The translations under genes and the position numbers were made by a program. Below the pieces are notes generated by a model, which saw nothing but the letters and a program-made list of their open reading frames with translations, had not been told where the DNA came from and did not search any database. Below are positions 33,546-43,674 of a stretch of 64,000 nt of DNA, one piece after another (position 1 is the stretch's first letter; each line of letters opens with the position of its first letter). Location of the stretch: positions 2,345,661-2,409,660 of the forward strand of contig OY365814.1 in the NCBI GenBank assembly GCA_959347315.1, written 5' to 3'. The DNA comes from Bimastos eiseni (Eukaryota > Annelida > Clitellata > Crassiclitellata > Lumbricidae).

Positions 33546-33843
33546 ATCATGCTTGATTGATGTGAGAATGTCATTATGATGGACGTGAAATCGACGTAAC
33601 TTTAATTTTTCAGTGTTCCATCGCAATCGCTCATAAATTCGACAATTTCACGAATATTTCCAAACGACTTTGGGATCTCGTGTAAATATGGTCACTGTTG
33701 TTGAGTTTAAATTTCAGGCAAATACTTACAGTTTTGAACGAGTTGTGACACTTTTTGTTGGGTACTACTTTTCATCCGGACACAGTGTATAATATAGACT
33801 TACATGTGTGTTATTGCTAATACTAAATAAACCGAACAGATGG

Positions 33844-34383
33844 ACGCAGGGCCACCGACAGAAATTCGGTGCCCATAGCCTCCTTAGGCAAAGCAGTGAC
33901 CGAAATCTGGGCCCCTAGTCCTGGATGAAAGTACATTTTACATTCATAAAAAATGATCAAATTTCAAGAGATAGAGAAGCACGACGGTGAGGAAGTCGGA
34001 GGAAGATTTGATTGTTAGTCTGCCGTCTCTTACGAGTGTGATGGACGCAATAATCAACAGAATAATCATGAGTAGGCTAATAATGAACTAACAATGACCT
34101 GTAATTATGAGTAGAAAGTTTTTCATCTAAGCTTTATATGGAAATACAAAAGCTGAGAAAGCACCTGAGAGCAGTAGGCTATATAGTGATCTTGACGAAG
34201 CTGAAGATTGGTCAGTGTTTAATGTCTTGAAATTCATTGTTGACTGGGACTTTTTGAATTTCTCCCAATTCTCTAATTAAGACCACAATCATTTCTCGCA
34301 ATCAGTGTTTCTGTGGCATCACGTGAGAGGAGTTTTTCAAAGCTAAAACTTATGAAAAACTATTTACGATTTATCATGCTCTA
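33844..34383 (+). mobile_element. hAT transposon relic
   Basis: It starts CAGGGCCACCGACAGAAATT, a typical hAT end. At 34290-34383 the plus strand reads ISVSVASRERSFSKLKLMKN and then YLRFIML with a stop, the hATC dimerisation signature at the transposase C-terminus, preceded by a decayed LKFIVDWDFLNFSP. Most of the transposase is deleted. No 3' end is visible because the 15-bp minisatellite begins at once. Confidence 0.75.
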
Positions 34384-35275
34384 AGGACGTTGACTCACAG
34401 GACGATCGCTCATAGGACGTTGACTCATAGGACATTCGCTCATACGACGCTCGCTCATATGACGTTGACTCATAGGACGCTCGCTCATAGGACGTTCGCT
34501 CATAGGACGTTCGCTCATAGGACGTTCACTCATAGGACGTTCGCTCATAGGACGTTCACTCATAGGACGCTCGCTCATAAGACGATCGCTCAAAGGACGT
34601 TCGCTCATAGGACGTTCGCTCACAGGACGTTCGCTCATGGGACGCTCGCTCAAAGGACGTTCGCTCATAGGACGTTCGCTCATAGGACACTCGCTCATAA
34701 GACGATCGCTCATAGGACGTTCGCTCACAGAACGTTCGCTCATAGGACGTTCGCTCATGGGACGTTCAAAAACAGGACGATCGCTCATAGGACGTTGACT
34801 CATAGGACGTTCGCTCATACGACGCTCGCTCATATGACGTTGACTCATAGGACGCTCGCTCATAGGACGTTCGCTAGTAGGACGTTCGCTCATAGGACGT
34901 TCACTCATAGGATACTCGCTCATAAGACGATCGTTCAAAGGACGTCCGCTCATAGGAGGTCGCTCATAGGACGTTCACTCATAGGACGCTCGCTCATAGG
35001 ACGTTTGCTCACAGGACGTTCGCTCATAGGACGTTCACTCACAGGAACGTTCGCTCAAAGGACGCTCGCTCATAGGACGTTCGCTCAAAGGACGCTCGCT
35101 CATAGGACGTTTGTTCACAGGACGTTCGCCCATAGGACGTTCGCTCACAGGACGTTCGCTCATGGGACGCTCGCTCATAGGATGTTCGCTCATAGGACGT
35201 TCGCTCATTGGACGTTCGCTCACTTATATGACGTTCGCTCATTGGACGTTCACTCATTGGACGATCGCTCATGTG
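34384..35275. repeat. 15-bp minisatellite, about 59 units
   Basis: GGACGTTCGCTCATA is repeated with point changes and a few indels. Because 15 is a multiple of 3 and the unit lacks stops in several frames, long ORFs appear on both strands: 34390-35307 plus (HRTFA repeats) and 34381-34953 minus (MSERP repeats). A higher-order repeat is visible: about 34390-34580 recurs at about 34780-34930. The array starts right after the hAT C-terminus. Confidence 0.95.
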
Positions 35276-36932
35276 ACACGAAAGGCAAAGGATGTGGACA
35301 TTTCTAGCTGGACTTCCGACTGACTTTGTGACACATCCGCCTACTTCTTGAGTGTCACAGGGGTCGAACAACCGAGCGCCCGTGCGTTACTGCATCCTGT
35401 ATGCGAGATCGTGTCAGTCGTTCAGTCGCTACGTACAATGGAACTACCATTCTCACTTATTTACGAGCTGTTGCTCACTTATCTTGCAAGTAGTTGACAT
35501 TTATGCAGTGTTTTGGATGTTATCTGTAATCTATGTTTCATACTTTTAGATCTTGATGATAACAGAACGCTGGATAATGTTGTGAACGTTTGACTAACTT
35601 GAACGCTAATCTTGACAATAGCAATAAAAACCAATTAGCACACCTTCCGTTTTTCTTTTACTAATTGCTCGATCACTTAATATTTTGCATCATACTTGGT
35701 AATCGTCAACTAAATGAATGTCCAGGGTTCCTATCAGCCAGTTTACCAAACAGATGTGAGCGAGTGTATGAGCGATCGTCCGTAAGAGCGAAAGTTCCAT
35801 GAGCGATCAACCTGTGAGTGAACGTCCTATGACCAAATGTTGATATCAACAGTCTATTAACCAACCAACCAACCAGGCAATCAGCGAAACGTCCGACAGA
35901 CAGCGATAAGGATCGATAAAGATAGGCAACAAAGCTATTAATCATATGAACGTTGAACCTAGATTCTTTACTCAAAGTCTCTAAGCTTAATCGAGGATTC
36001 TGATGATTACAAGATTACTCTGGAAAGCAGTCCAGTTGTTGGTCATTAGTTAATCAATTGTGGTGACTCATCGGAAGGAGACACTGCCTTCAATTGAGCA
36101 CTCGTGCATCCTCCTACTAAATGTACGTAACATGCGAACCTTCAAATCGAAACTGAATTTTTTCGACTCCCAATTATTCATACATGTACATCTGGCTGCT
36201 TCCGTTCTTCTGTTAGCGAGAGATTTTCTTCCATCAAGTCATGCTAAGTTTATTCAGCAACCAATTGTCAAGTTGACAGTTTTTGTTGTTTCCATTATGC
36301 TATTTAATTATGCTGACAATTGTTGTATTCCGTATCTAGTTCTGCTTCGTTAATTAACCGAGAACGGTCTCGTATTATGTACTTTGTATCTAGTTCAACA
36401 GATGGCGCCAATTTCGACTCCCACGCCGCTTAGTCCTATCGTTGTACAATTACCAACTAAGAACTTAACATTGCTGCGCTATTATAATTATTAGTCGTTT
36501 TCCAAGGCCAGAATTGTCTTTCTGACTCACGAGTCACAACCGAGTTCAACACTAAGCAATAAATATAAAAGCTCCAGGTTATATGCCTACCTCATGACAA
36601 TGTGTTTTAGCACCAATGAGACTATTTTACAAATAATCATTTATCAAGCAGAACCTCCAAATAGTCTCAATTAATGCATGCTGCATAATCAGTCTGTTGT
36701 GGTCCATCGGTTTGGGTCTAGACTTCACTGCATGCCATTACTCGTGTAATTTAGCAAGGAATCAATCATCTGTTTCAACTCATAGCAAACTATAAATTGC
36801 ATCCAACAGCAATAAGATACGCATAATAACGTATAAACACGCATATAAACACACAGGCATGAATATATCCTTGAATACTCTCTCAAAATATCAACAACGA
36901 ACACGCGAAACCAAAAGAATTTTACATGTAGC
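35276..36932. other. Anonymous stretch with degenerate 15-bp units in reverse
   Basis: At 35755-35835 decayed words such as TGAGCGATCGTCCGTAAGAG are the 15-bp minisatellite in inverse orientation. No gene is recognised. ORF 36060-36353 has no domain features. Confidence 0.55.
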
Positions 36933-37072
36933 CTACGTGCCTGTATTTCTTTTCAGTAGAAGAAATTTACGACCGAGTGGAATGGCCAGGATGACGATTA
37001 TAGACACGACTGCTAATCCGAACAGTACTCCCAGAATCAAAACTTGAATCTTTCGATTCTGATAGGTTTCAT
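36933..37072 (-). CDS. Transmembrane terminal exon of a type I membrane protein
   Basis: Acceptor TGTATTTTCGACAG is followed on the minus strand by a frame entering in phase 1 (140 nt: 2 + 46 codons including the stop). It codes for ETYQNRKIQVLILGVLFGLA and VVSIIVILAIPLGRK, one long transmembrane helix with basic residues on the inner side. A tail of 13 residues (KFLLLKRNTGT) precedes TAG. The exon type and phase match the end of a modular cell-surface protein. Upstream exons should lie above 37.1 kb, but I could not find them. A CR1-like fragment starts 190 bp away, so the gene may be disrupted. Confidence 0.5.
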
Positions 37073-37261
37073 CTGTCGAAAATACAAGAATTTAAATATT
37101 AAAGTTGTCCATGGCTGTCACGCCAAAAGAATACGAGAAATTTCTGTACGCAGGTTTACAACCTCTGCATATGCATTTACATTGCAAGACCTCAAGCATA
37201 TAATGCACAGATTATGTGCAAAGCGTCGGGCTATGAGTCCGCTGCGGCATATAAGACCGAT

Positions 37262-37560
37262 TGAATGAGGAAAGACGCTATTGCAAGAGGCAAATAAGAA
37301 GTGAGTTGTAGTCGTCTAGGCGGGAAGAGAGAAACGCATGAACTATGGTGGTAGAGACAGAGGGAGAGACGGCTATGAGTCGCCACAGTTGAAAGTTGCA
37401 TGAGCGGGTCAGGTTAGAAATGTGTTCCGGGAACACGAGGGAGGTATCACGTCTGACTCTCAGGTCACGGACATTAGTTGAGTCTGTGTAAGCTGAGAAT
37501 TTGTCAGTCATTCGTTGTAGATCATGTATACTAGCTGTTTCCTAATTTCAAACTAGATCA
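37262..37560 (-). mobile_element. CR1-like reverse transcriptase fragment
   Basis: ORF 37278-37511 ends FLSSRLDDYNSLLICLL and contains HISNLTRSCNFQLWRL, matching the (V)HAFVSSRLDYCNSLL region of CR1-like ORF2. Two internal changes and a stop mark it as dead. Confidence 0.75.
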
Positions 37561-38941
37561 GCTGAGTTTTTGAAGCACTCAGACATGGTCTGTTTACCGA
37601 TATTAATTTAACAGCAAAGATCAGAAACAATGTATTCGATAGAGCAGATTAGGGAGAGTTGATTAGAAGATGGACCGTGTACGAAGTACTGGGCATAATC
37701 CTCATAAAAGTGGCCATTTTGTCAATGTGCTAAATAAGGGAAATAGGCAATGAAGGCATGTATGGAATGGTGGAGCCCAACAATATACTGCAATTAAACA
37801 TTGGTGTCAAAACTATTTTTCTGAGTAAACGAATAATGACAGTTTAAGAGTCTGCTTAAGAACAACGGCAATTAATGAGGTTAATTCGGTAGCAGTGCAC
37901 AATTTCCGCCAACGAATAAAGCCGCTCACCACTCTTTTCTAGCATCCCGAGTACCGACCTAACTTAATTGAACTTTCACTTCTCCTTATAACTACGTGTA
38001 AAGATATACTATTTAATATTACGCTGCTTTAAGTTGAAATTTAAGTTCGAGTTATAAAATATATCTTCTCCATGCATTAACACACTATAAACCAATTTTA
38101 TCATTATACAGATCAAGTCGGGATTTAGGCAGTCAACTCTCTTTAGGGATATACTCTGATGTGCTAGAATATCCCCTACGATATAAAAATTGGCACAACA
38201 GTGCTAGGCTTATACTTGTGCCAGTCTAAACTTACATGTAGTGCAGTGTGCATAAAGCGAATCATTGCGTTGCATACAGAAAATACCATCACATTTTGTA
38301 CGATACAATTTTCACATCTGACTTGTGTTTCAAAAGGATTATTGAAATATGAATATATTTTACACAAATAATAGGTATGTGGTGTTAATTGTTAGCCAAC
38401 TGTATGCATTAATTTCCATCCACTCAAATACATCGATGCCCGTGTGATGAAGAACTGAAGTGATGCAGTTAAAACAGTCAAAATTCATTTTCAGAATTTA
38501 GTCGGGTCAATCTAAGGCAAAAGACACGTAACACTCATCAAATGCGATCAAAAGGTTTCTCAACGGGTTCTGATACAATTTTTCATGCTTATTAACATAG
38601 TAAAAATGGGCTCCAATCTGACCATCAGAAAAGGGTAATTTTCAAAATGGCGTCTAACATGGCCGCCGTTAGCTATAATGGCGTGTTTGGTGTCAAACTG
38701 TAGGCTGTATTGCCAAGCGCTAAGTCAATCGTTTGATATAAGCTTAATATATAGTTTAGAGACAAGTCTAATGGTCATGAATTTACAGTTGTGTAGCTAA
38801 CACATTCAATTAGTAATCGTCCGACTCCTCCAGGAGGAACTTATTATGCGGATTGTCACAGTTGGCGACTTGGCGCTATCCACAGGCAGAAGAGCTTGGT
38901 AGTCAATTTCTTCTACAGAGCAGCGGAGTGTCTTACAAGAA
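37561..38941. other. Anonymous stretch, no gene recognised
   Basis: The only point of note is a good donor-like site (CTACAT|GTAAGTTTA, minus, at about 38238) after an open frame with FETQVRCENCIVQNVMVFSV. I could not assign it. Confidence 0.5.
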
Positions 38942-40260
38942 TTATGACAGTTGCAATGAATGACCTACAAGAGTACGTCTGGAGCAGAATTCATCGTTGA
39001 CATAAATGAAGGTTCCAACTCCAGTCCATGGCATCCATGCCCTCTGCCTTTCCTGTCCAAGTGTTACAATGATCTGGTAGTACGCTCTACGACAATGAAG
39101 TTTCGTTGCAGATTCGTTTGGGGAAAGACGCTCTGGAGTGACAAATGACGAAGCGGAGACAACTTTCCGATTGAAGTTGCAATATCGCATTTTTGCAAGA
39201 GAATCTGTGTACTTGTCACCAAAGAGAGCAGTCATTATTTGGCATCCTAGTTTATCAATTATCTCTATGGCTGATCATCATAAACTTTGCCATTATCTTC
39301 TGTCTTGTCAGATTTAAAGAAAGGACTCTTACGCTGTGGCATTACATAGTAAATGAGTAAGACAAAGATCGGTGTCTTCTCCAATCAGAGTTGTTGTATG
39401 TAGAATAGATGTCTCACTGCAGCCTTAGCCTATCTATATCTACGTCAGCATACCCAGGTGCGTTGACTACTGTGCAGCCTTTTCTTCTGAGCGCATCACT
39501 AACCAACCATATCAGCTTCTGCTCATTGACAGATCATAGCTCTTGACAAGAACTACTATGTCTTGTCAGAGAACTGTGTTTCAGCAGTAAAGCTGAAAAA
39601 GCTGAAAGCTGTATACTGTCCTCTTCTCAGATGCGTGCTGTCTTTAATGGATGGTCCTTGCTCATGTCCATCAAAACCAACGGTGGTTCCTGCACGATAC
39701 TGGCGGACGGTGAAGTGGGCATACGACTGTGCTATTGCACCATAGCCTTCTCCTTTGTTCCACTGTATCCTATGAAGCAAGGAACCTCCATCTAGGACGT
39801 GTTTCTTTGTCTTAGGAACGAAATATAAGATGCTATCCCCTACATGTTCATTGATCACATTAGCTGCATGTAGATGTGGCTTATAGGCCTTTCAAAATAC
39901 ATTTCTGGCTTCAAAGAGGGCAGGAAGGAACGGACTAAACTCATAAGTCATAACCTCTTCCAATGACAGTTCTCCAGTTGTTGCAACTACCACGAAACGT
40001 TCGAATAGAAGACCAGAATCAATGGTTCGATCCGGAGCGACCGCCACTGCTCAGGGTTCACCAAGAGTTCTTGCTTTATCCGTTTTTCTAAACGGGAATG
40101 TAAATGCAGACATTCAGACCATGTTATGCATACTCATGCGTCCTACCTCCGCGTGTTCATGAACATTTACAAATTCGTCAGTCACTATTCCATTGACAAT
40201 TTTCCGCACCACGGCAATTGACATAGTTTCAGCTTGATATTTGATACGAACTGATGAACC
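38942..40260 (-). pseudogene. Relic of a widespread invertebrate gene with PIN/FEN-like motifs
   Basis: Minus-strand fragments in several frames line up, in order, with a large uncharacterised family common in invertebrate genomes. They are a GELSLEEVMTYEFSPFLPALF region (about 39920-39980), HRIQWNKGEGYGAIAQSYAH and GFDGHEQGPSIKDSTHLRRG (ORF 39556-39858), TLIGEDTDLCLTHL (about 39350-39395), and ALFGDKYTDSLAKMRY with ATKLHCRRAYYQ (ORF 38942-39235). The family has acidic GDAD and DDTD-type motifs suggestive of a PIN/FEN-like nuclease fold (recalled, not searched). Several stops and frameshifts show it is dead. Its dispersed distribution suggests it moves with, or as, a mobile element. Confidence 0.68.
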
Positions 40261-40319
40261 ATCGCAGGCGTGTTTTAACGTGCTGAGGGATATGTATATA
40301 CATTTATTAATTCATTTAT

Positions 40320-40734
40320 TGTAGGATATTGCTAATTTTTATGGTCCCGGACACAGCAAAATCAAATATAAACCTTCTCTCGTAATGTAAAATAATTAGT
40401 ATATTTAGAAAAATCAAACAGTATTTACATTTAAGAACAGAAAAACGGCAAAATACCTACAAAACTAGACGGTAGATTTCTCCACAAGAAGAATACTAGC
40501 ATAAACACATCGAAGTCGTAAAGGCCCATATAGGGTCACGACTGATTACACGCACGACAGTTCTGACCACTGCACAACGAGTGCCCTGCAACATAAGATG
40601 GGTCAGACTGTATCCACACCTTCTACGTACTTCCTTATATACTTGGCAAGTTGGCCACAACCCTTCCCTCGCTGTGTCCTGCGGTCACGTACACTAAACT
40701 CATTGGCCTTACCCTAGACCACGAGTACCTAACA
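40320..40734 (-). mobile_element. 3' LTR of a Gypsy-like element, about 415 bp
   Basis: On the minus strand the polypurine tract TAGAGGGGGGTA (40735-40746) is followed by TGTTAGGTACTCG, the LTR start. The LTR has a TATA box (AAGTATATAAGG, about 40636-40647) and ends ATCCTACA at 40320, so it has the TG...CA form. No 5' LTR is seen in the window. Confidence 0.65.
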
Positions 40735-41043
40735 TACCCCCCTCTAGTACGAGAAGAAATATACAATTTCTGACCACCAACAATACTCTTTACCTACCCA
40801 TGACAACAGGTCACACACATGAGAACAGGTCACCCAGTAAGTAACATATGAACGACATGAAAAAGAAAAATCCATACCAATGACCCTAACACAACCTACA
40901 ACAGAAACATCTTATCAATCAATGTTCCAAAACTTCACTGAACACAAAAATTAGGCCTTATCGCTCCAACTAACAACATTCCTAACGCAATGTCGCCCTA
41001 TCTAACAATAACCTGGCCTAACTCAGATTCGCACGATCTAATA

Positions 41044-42626
41044 TAGGGTGACTCGATAGGTCGAGAACGATTTTGAATGCAGACAAATATATGTTATACA
41101 CAATATAATATGGAAAGTTGTATACTGGAGGATAGGTTGTTCAAATGAGAATGTTAGGGGAAAAAATTAGATCACTAGCTCACTTAGTAAAATTGTAACG
41201 CCAATATCCGTGACGTCATCAAATTCGTGCCAAGCAAACGTAAACAAGCAGCATTATCATTGACTAGTGAATACGTAGATTAGGCAATGGCGGCCTTAAA
41301 TGAATCGCAAATTAGGGCTCAAGCTATTACATTATTGGAAGAAAAGTACAGTTACAGTGTTATAGGAAAGAAATTGGGTCGTTCTAAATCGTGGATTAGC
41401 AAGTGGGCCAAACGCTACAAGCAGAGTCCAAACGAGACGCTGCGGAATCGATATCACGGTGGTAGAAAGTCCGTGCTGACTGCTGCCGCTCAAAAACTGA
41501 TCAAACAGTATAAATATAGGCGAGGACAGAGTTTGCGAAAATTAGAACGTCGGTTAAAAGACAAACGCCTTGCTGGAAGCAAAGAGACAATCAGGCGTTA
41601 TATGCAGACGACGCTGAAATGGAAGAGTTTCAAGAGACAAAAAGTCCCAAAGTTAACTGATGCTTACAAAGTTCGCCGAGTAAACTTCGCGAAGAAGTTT
41701 AAGGATATTGATTGGTCGCGTGTTATGTTCGGTGATGAATTGCCCTTCAAACTCTACCACGTACCTAACAGTAAGAACGACTTTGTGTGGGGATCACAAG
41801 AAAGTTCTGTTCCGTGCGCTCCACAGATGAAGTTCAGTCCCTCAGTTCTGGTGTGGGGAGGCATGACATCTCTTGGATTAACAAAACTTCATATCATTCC
41901 AAATAAAACTTCAGTCACTGCGAGTTATTACATTAATGAGATACTGGAGAAAGAGGTCAAACCCGCATTCCAGCGAACTGCAGTCTGCGCTCAGTTAACA
42001 GCCACAAAAACGTTTCATAATAACGGCGAAGGATTATTTCAAAAAGACGGTGCACGTGCACACACATCAAAAGCCTCAGTCGAATGGTTGAACAAAAATA
42101 TCACTGGATACATCTCACCGGGGGACTGGCCACCTAATTCGCCGGATTTGTCACCAACAGAAAATGTTTGGAGTATTATGGCGGCAACTGTTTATGCCGA
42201 TCCCGAACCCCAGACATTGAACACCTTAAAACGTCGGCTTCGTAAGGCATGGACATCGATACCTCTGACAACTCTGAAAAATCTAATCGGCTCGATGCCT
42301 AATCGACTTGAGGCTGTAATAAAGAGTAAAGGAAACATTATTAAATACTAAATGATAAATTGTATTAATTAATTATGTGTGGATTAACAATGATGGTCGT
42401 ATAATATTGTTTTCGGCGTAACTGGACGTTTGCTTGGCACGAATTTGATGACGTCACGGATATTGGCGTTACAATTTTACTAAGTGAGCTAGTGATCTAA
42501 TTTTTTCCCCTAACATTCTCATTTGAACAACCTATCCTCCAGTATACAACTTTCCATATTATATTGTGTATAACATATATTTGTCTGCATTCAAAATCGT
42601 TCTCGACCTATCGAGTCACCCTATAT
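41044..42626 (+). mobile_element. Full-length Tc1/mariner (DD37E) transposon
   Basis: Terminal inverted repeats of about 198 bp (41044-41241 and 42426-42626) begin AGGGTGACTCGATAGGTCGA and are almost identical. Each includes GTGACGTCATCAAATTCGTG near its inner end. TATA or TA lies at both outer edges. One uninterrupted transposase ORF lies between. The element sits inside the deleted Gypsy element, so it arrived later. Confidence 0.92.
41287..42351 (+). CDS. DDE transposase of a Tc1/mariner DD37E element
   Basis: The protein has 354 residues from ATG 41287. Residues 1-60 form a helix-turn-helix (ITLLEEKYSYSVIGKKLGRS), and a second HTH with basic residues spans about 62-120. The catalytic residues are D150 (VMFGDELPF), D254 (LFQKDGARAHTSK) and E292 (NSPDLSPTENVW). 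The second and third are 37 residues apart, which defines the DD37E spacing. VLVWGGMTSLG precedes the second aspartate as in the family. There is no frameshift or premature stop. Cut-and-paste activity at TA targets is expected by homology. Together with near-identical terminal repeats, this suggests a recently active copy. Confidence 0.93.
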   Translation: MAALNESQIRAQAITLLEEKYSYSVIGKKLGRSKSWISKWAKRYKQSPNETLRNRYHGGRKSVLTAAAQKLIKQYKYRRGQSLRKLERRLKDKRLAGSKETIRRYMQTTLKWKSFKRQKVPKLTDAYKVRRVNFAKKFKDIDWSRVMFGDELPFKLYHVPNSKNDFVWGSQESSVPCAPQMKFSPSVLVWGGMTSLGLTKLHIIPNKTSVTASYYINEILEKEVKPAFQRTAVCAQLTATKTFHNNGEGLFQKDGARAHTSKASVEWLNKNITGYISPGDWPPNSPDLSPTENVWSIMAATVYADPEPQTLNTLKRRLRKAWTSIPLTTLKNLIGSMPNRLEAVIKSKGNIIKY

Positions 42627-42644
42627 AAACTCTTTATCGCTTCA

Positions 42645-42942
42645 CTAACATAAGGTCACTTCTAATCTCAGTTCTCGAGTAAACGATAGGAAACAATTCC
42701 TACTCGGGACCGCCGCATCAGAGCCAGGCCTGCTTAACAGATCTGGGAAGAAATTAAGACGCCCGGGTCGATGCTGAACCTCTAAGCTGAACTGTTGCAA
42801 CTCCAAGCTCCATCTCAACAATTTATGATTAAAATTCACCATGGAATTGATAAATTGCAGCGGACTATGGTCAGAATATACGACATGAGATGATAGAAAG
42901 TATACACTGAAGTCGCGCACCGTGATCATCAGCGCCATAGTC

Positions 42943-43039
<97 letters not shown>

Positions 43040-43262
43040 ACTGTGGAATAGTTGATTTCAGCCGCTGTCATCATGCGACTCAAAAAACGGACCGAATGCT
43101 TGACTTCGTCCACGACCTGAAATAAGCACGCTTCAACACAAAAGTGCGAATCGTCTACAGCCAAACAGAAAGGTTTCGAATAATCAGGAGGCAAGAGTAT
43201 TGGGCGAGAAGCTGAACGAGATTTTAAATCAACAAACGCCTTCTGTGCCTGATCAGACCAAA
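42645..43262 (-). pseudogene. Gypsy RNase H region, deleted and interrupted by a microsatellite
   Basis: The minus strand reads, from 43262 down, SDQAQKAFVDLKSRS, PPDYSKPFCLAVDDSHFCVE, RFLSRMMTAAEINYSTVERE, then a frame through a (GACA)n tract, then ALMITVRDFSVYFLSSHVVY, SDHSPLQFINSMVNFNHKLL and SLEVQHRPGRLNFFPDLLSR. These are the RNase H domain and tether of a Gypsy-type Pol. About 300 bp later (discounting the transposon) comes the polypurine tract, so the integrase has been deleted. Confidence 0.85.
42943..43041. repeat. (CTGT)n microsatellite inside the Gypsy coding sequence
   Basis: There are about 21 CTGT units followed by CTCTCTCTCTCTCTCT. It falls exactly after codons for STVERE, where RNase H normally continues with ALA, so it grew within the coding sequence after inactivation. 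Confidence 0.95.
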
Positions 43263-43674
43263 GAAGTAGATGAGAATGCTGCTAGCGAGGCCAAACCACC
43301 AAAACATAGGTTACCTTTTAATTTTTTTAACCTACCTTAGGTTAAAAATGTCTAAAATATGCTCAAACCAATAATCTAAGTCAAAAACTAACCTTTAGGC
43401 CACAACAATATTGGAAATCCGCAGCAATTCATGCACAAACCTAGACTTCAGGTTAAATCTTTCACCTATAGAATACCATAATATCGCACAATATTGCATA
43501 TCCGACATAATTCATGCACAAACCAACATCAACCAATAACCAGCATCAACCAGTAACAAGGAAAAAACGCCAAAAGTTTCGACCTGGCGTGCACAAACCT
43601 ATAAGCATGGTTAAAACACCTACCTATACTCCCTAAAGGTCAAAGGTCACGGGGAGTTCACAACAGTTTCGACG
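43263..43674. other. Short anonymous stretch left of the Polinton-like genes
   Basis: AT-rich sequence with repeated CCTAACCTT/ACCTTAGGTTAAA words. No terminal inverted repeat of a Polinton is recognisable here. Confidence 0.5.

Noticed and set aside
34390..35307. 305-residue HRTFA-repeat protein
   Set aside because: The frame stays open because the minisatellite period is 15 bp. The opposite strand is equally open. There is no start context, signal or unique domain.
36060..36353. 97-codon plus-strand ORF
   Set aside because: No domain, no splice or promoter context, and composition like the flanking non-coding DNA.
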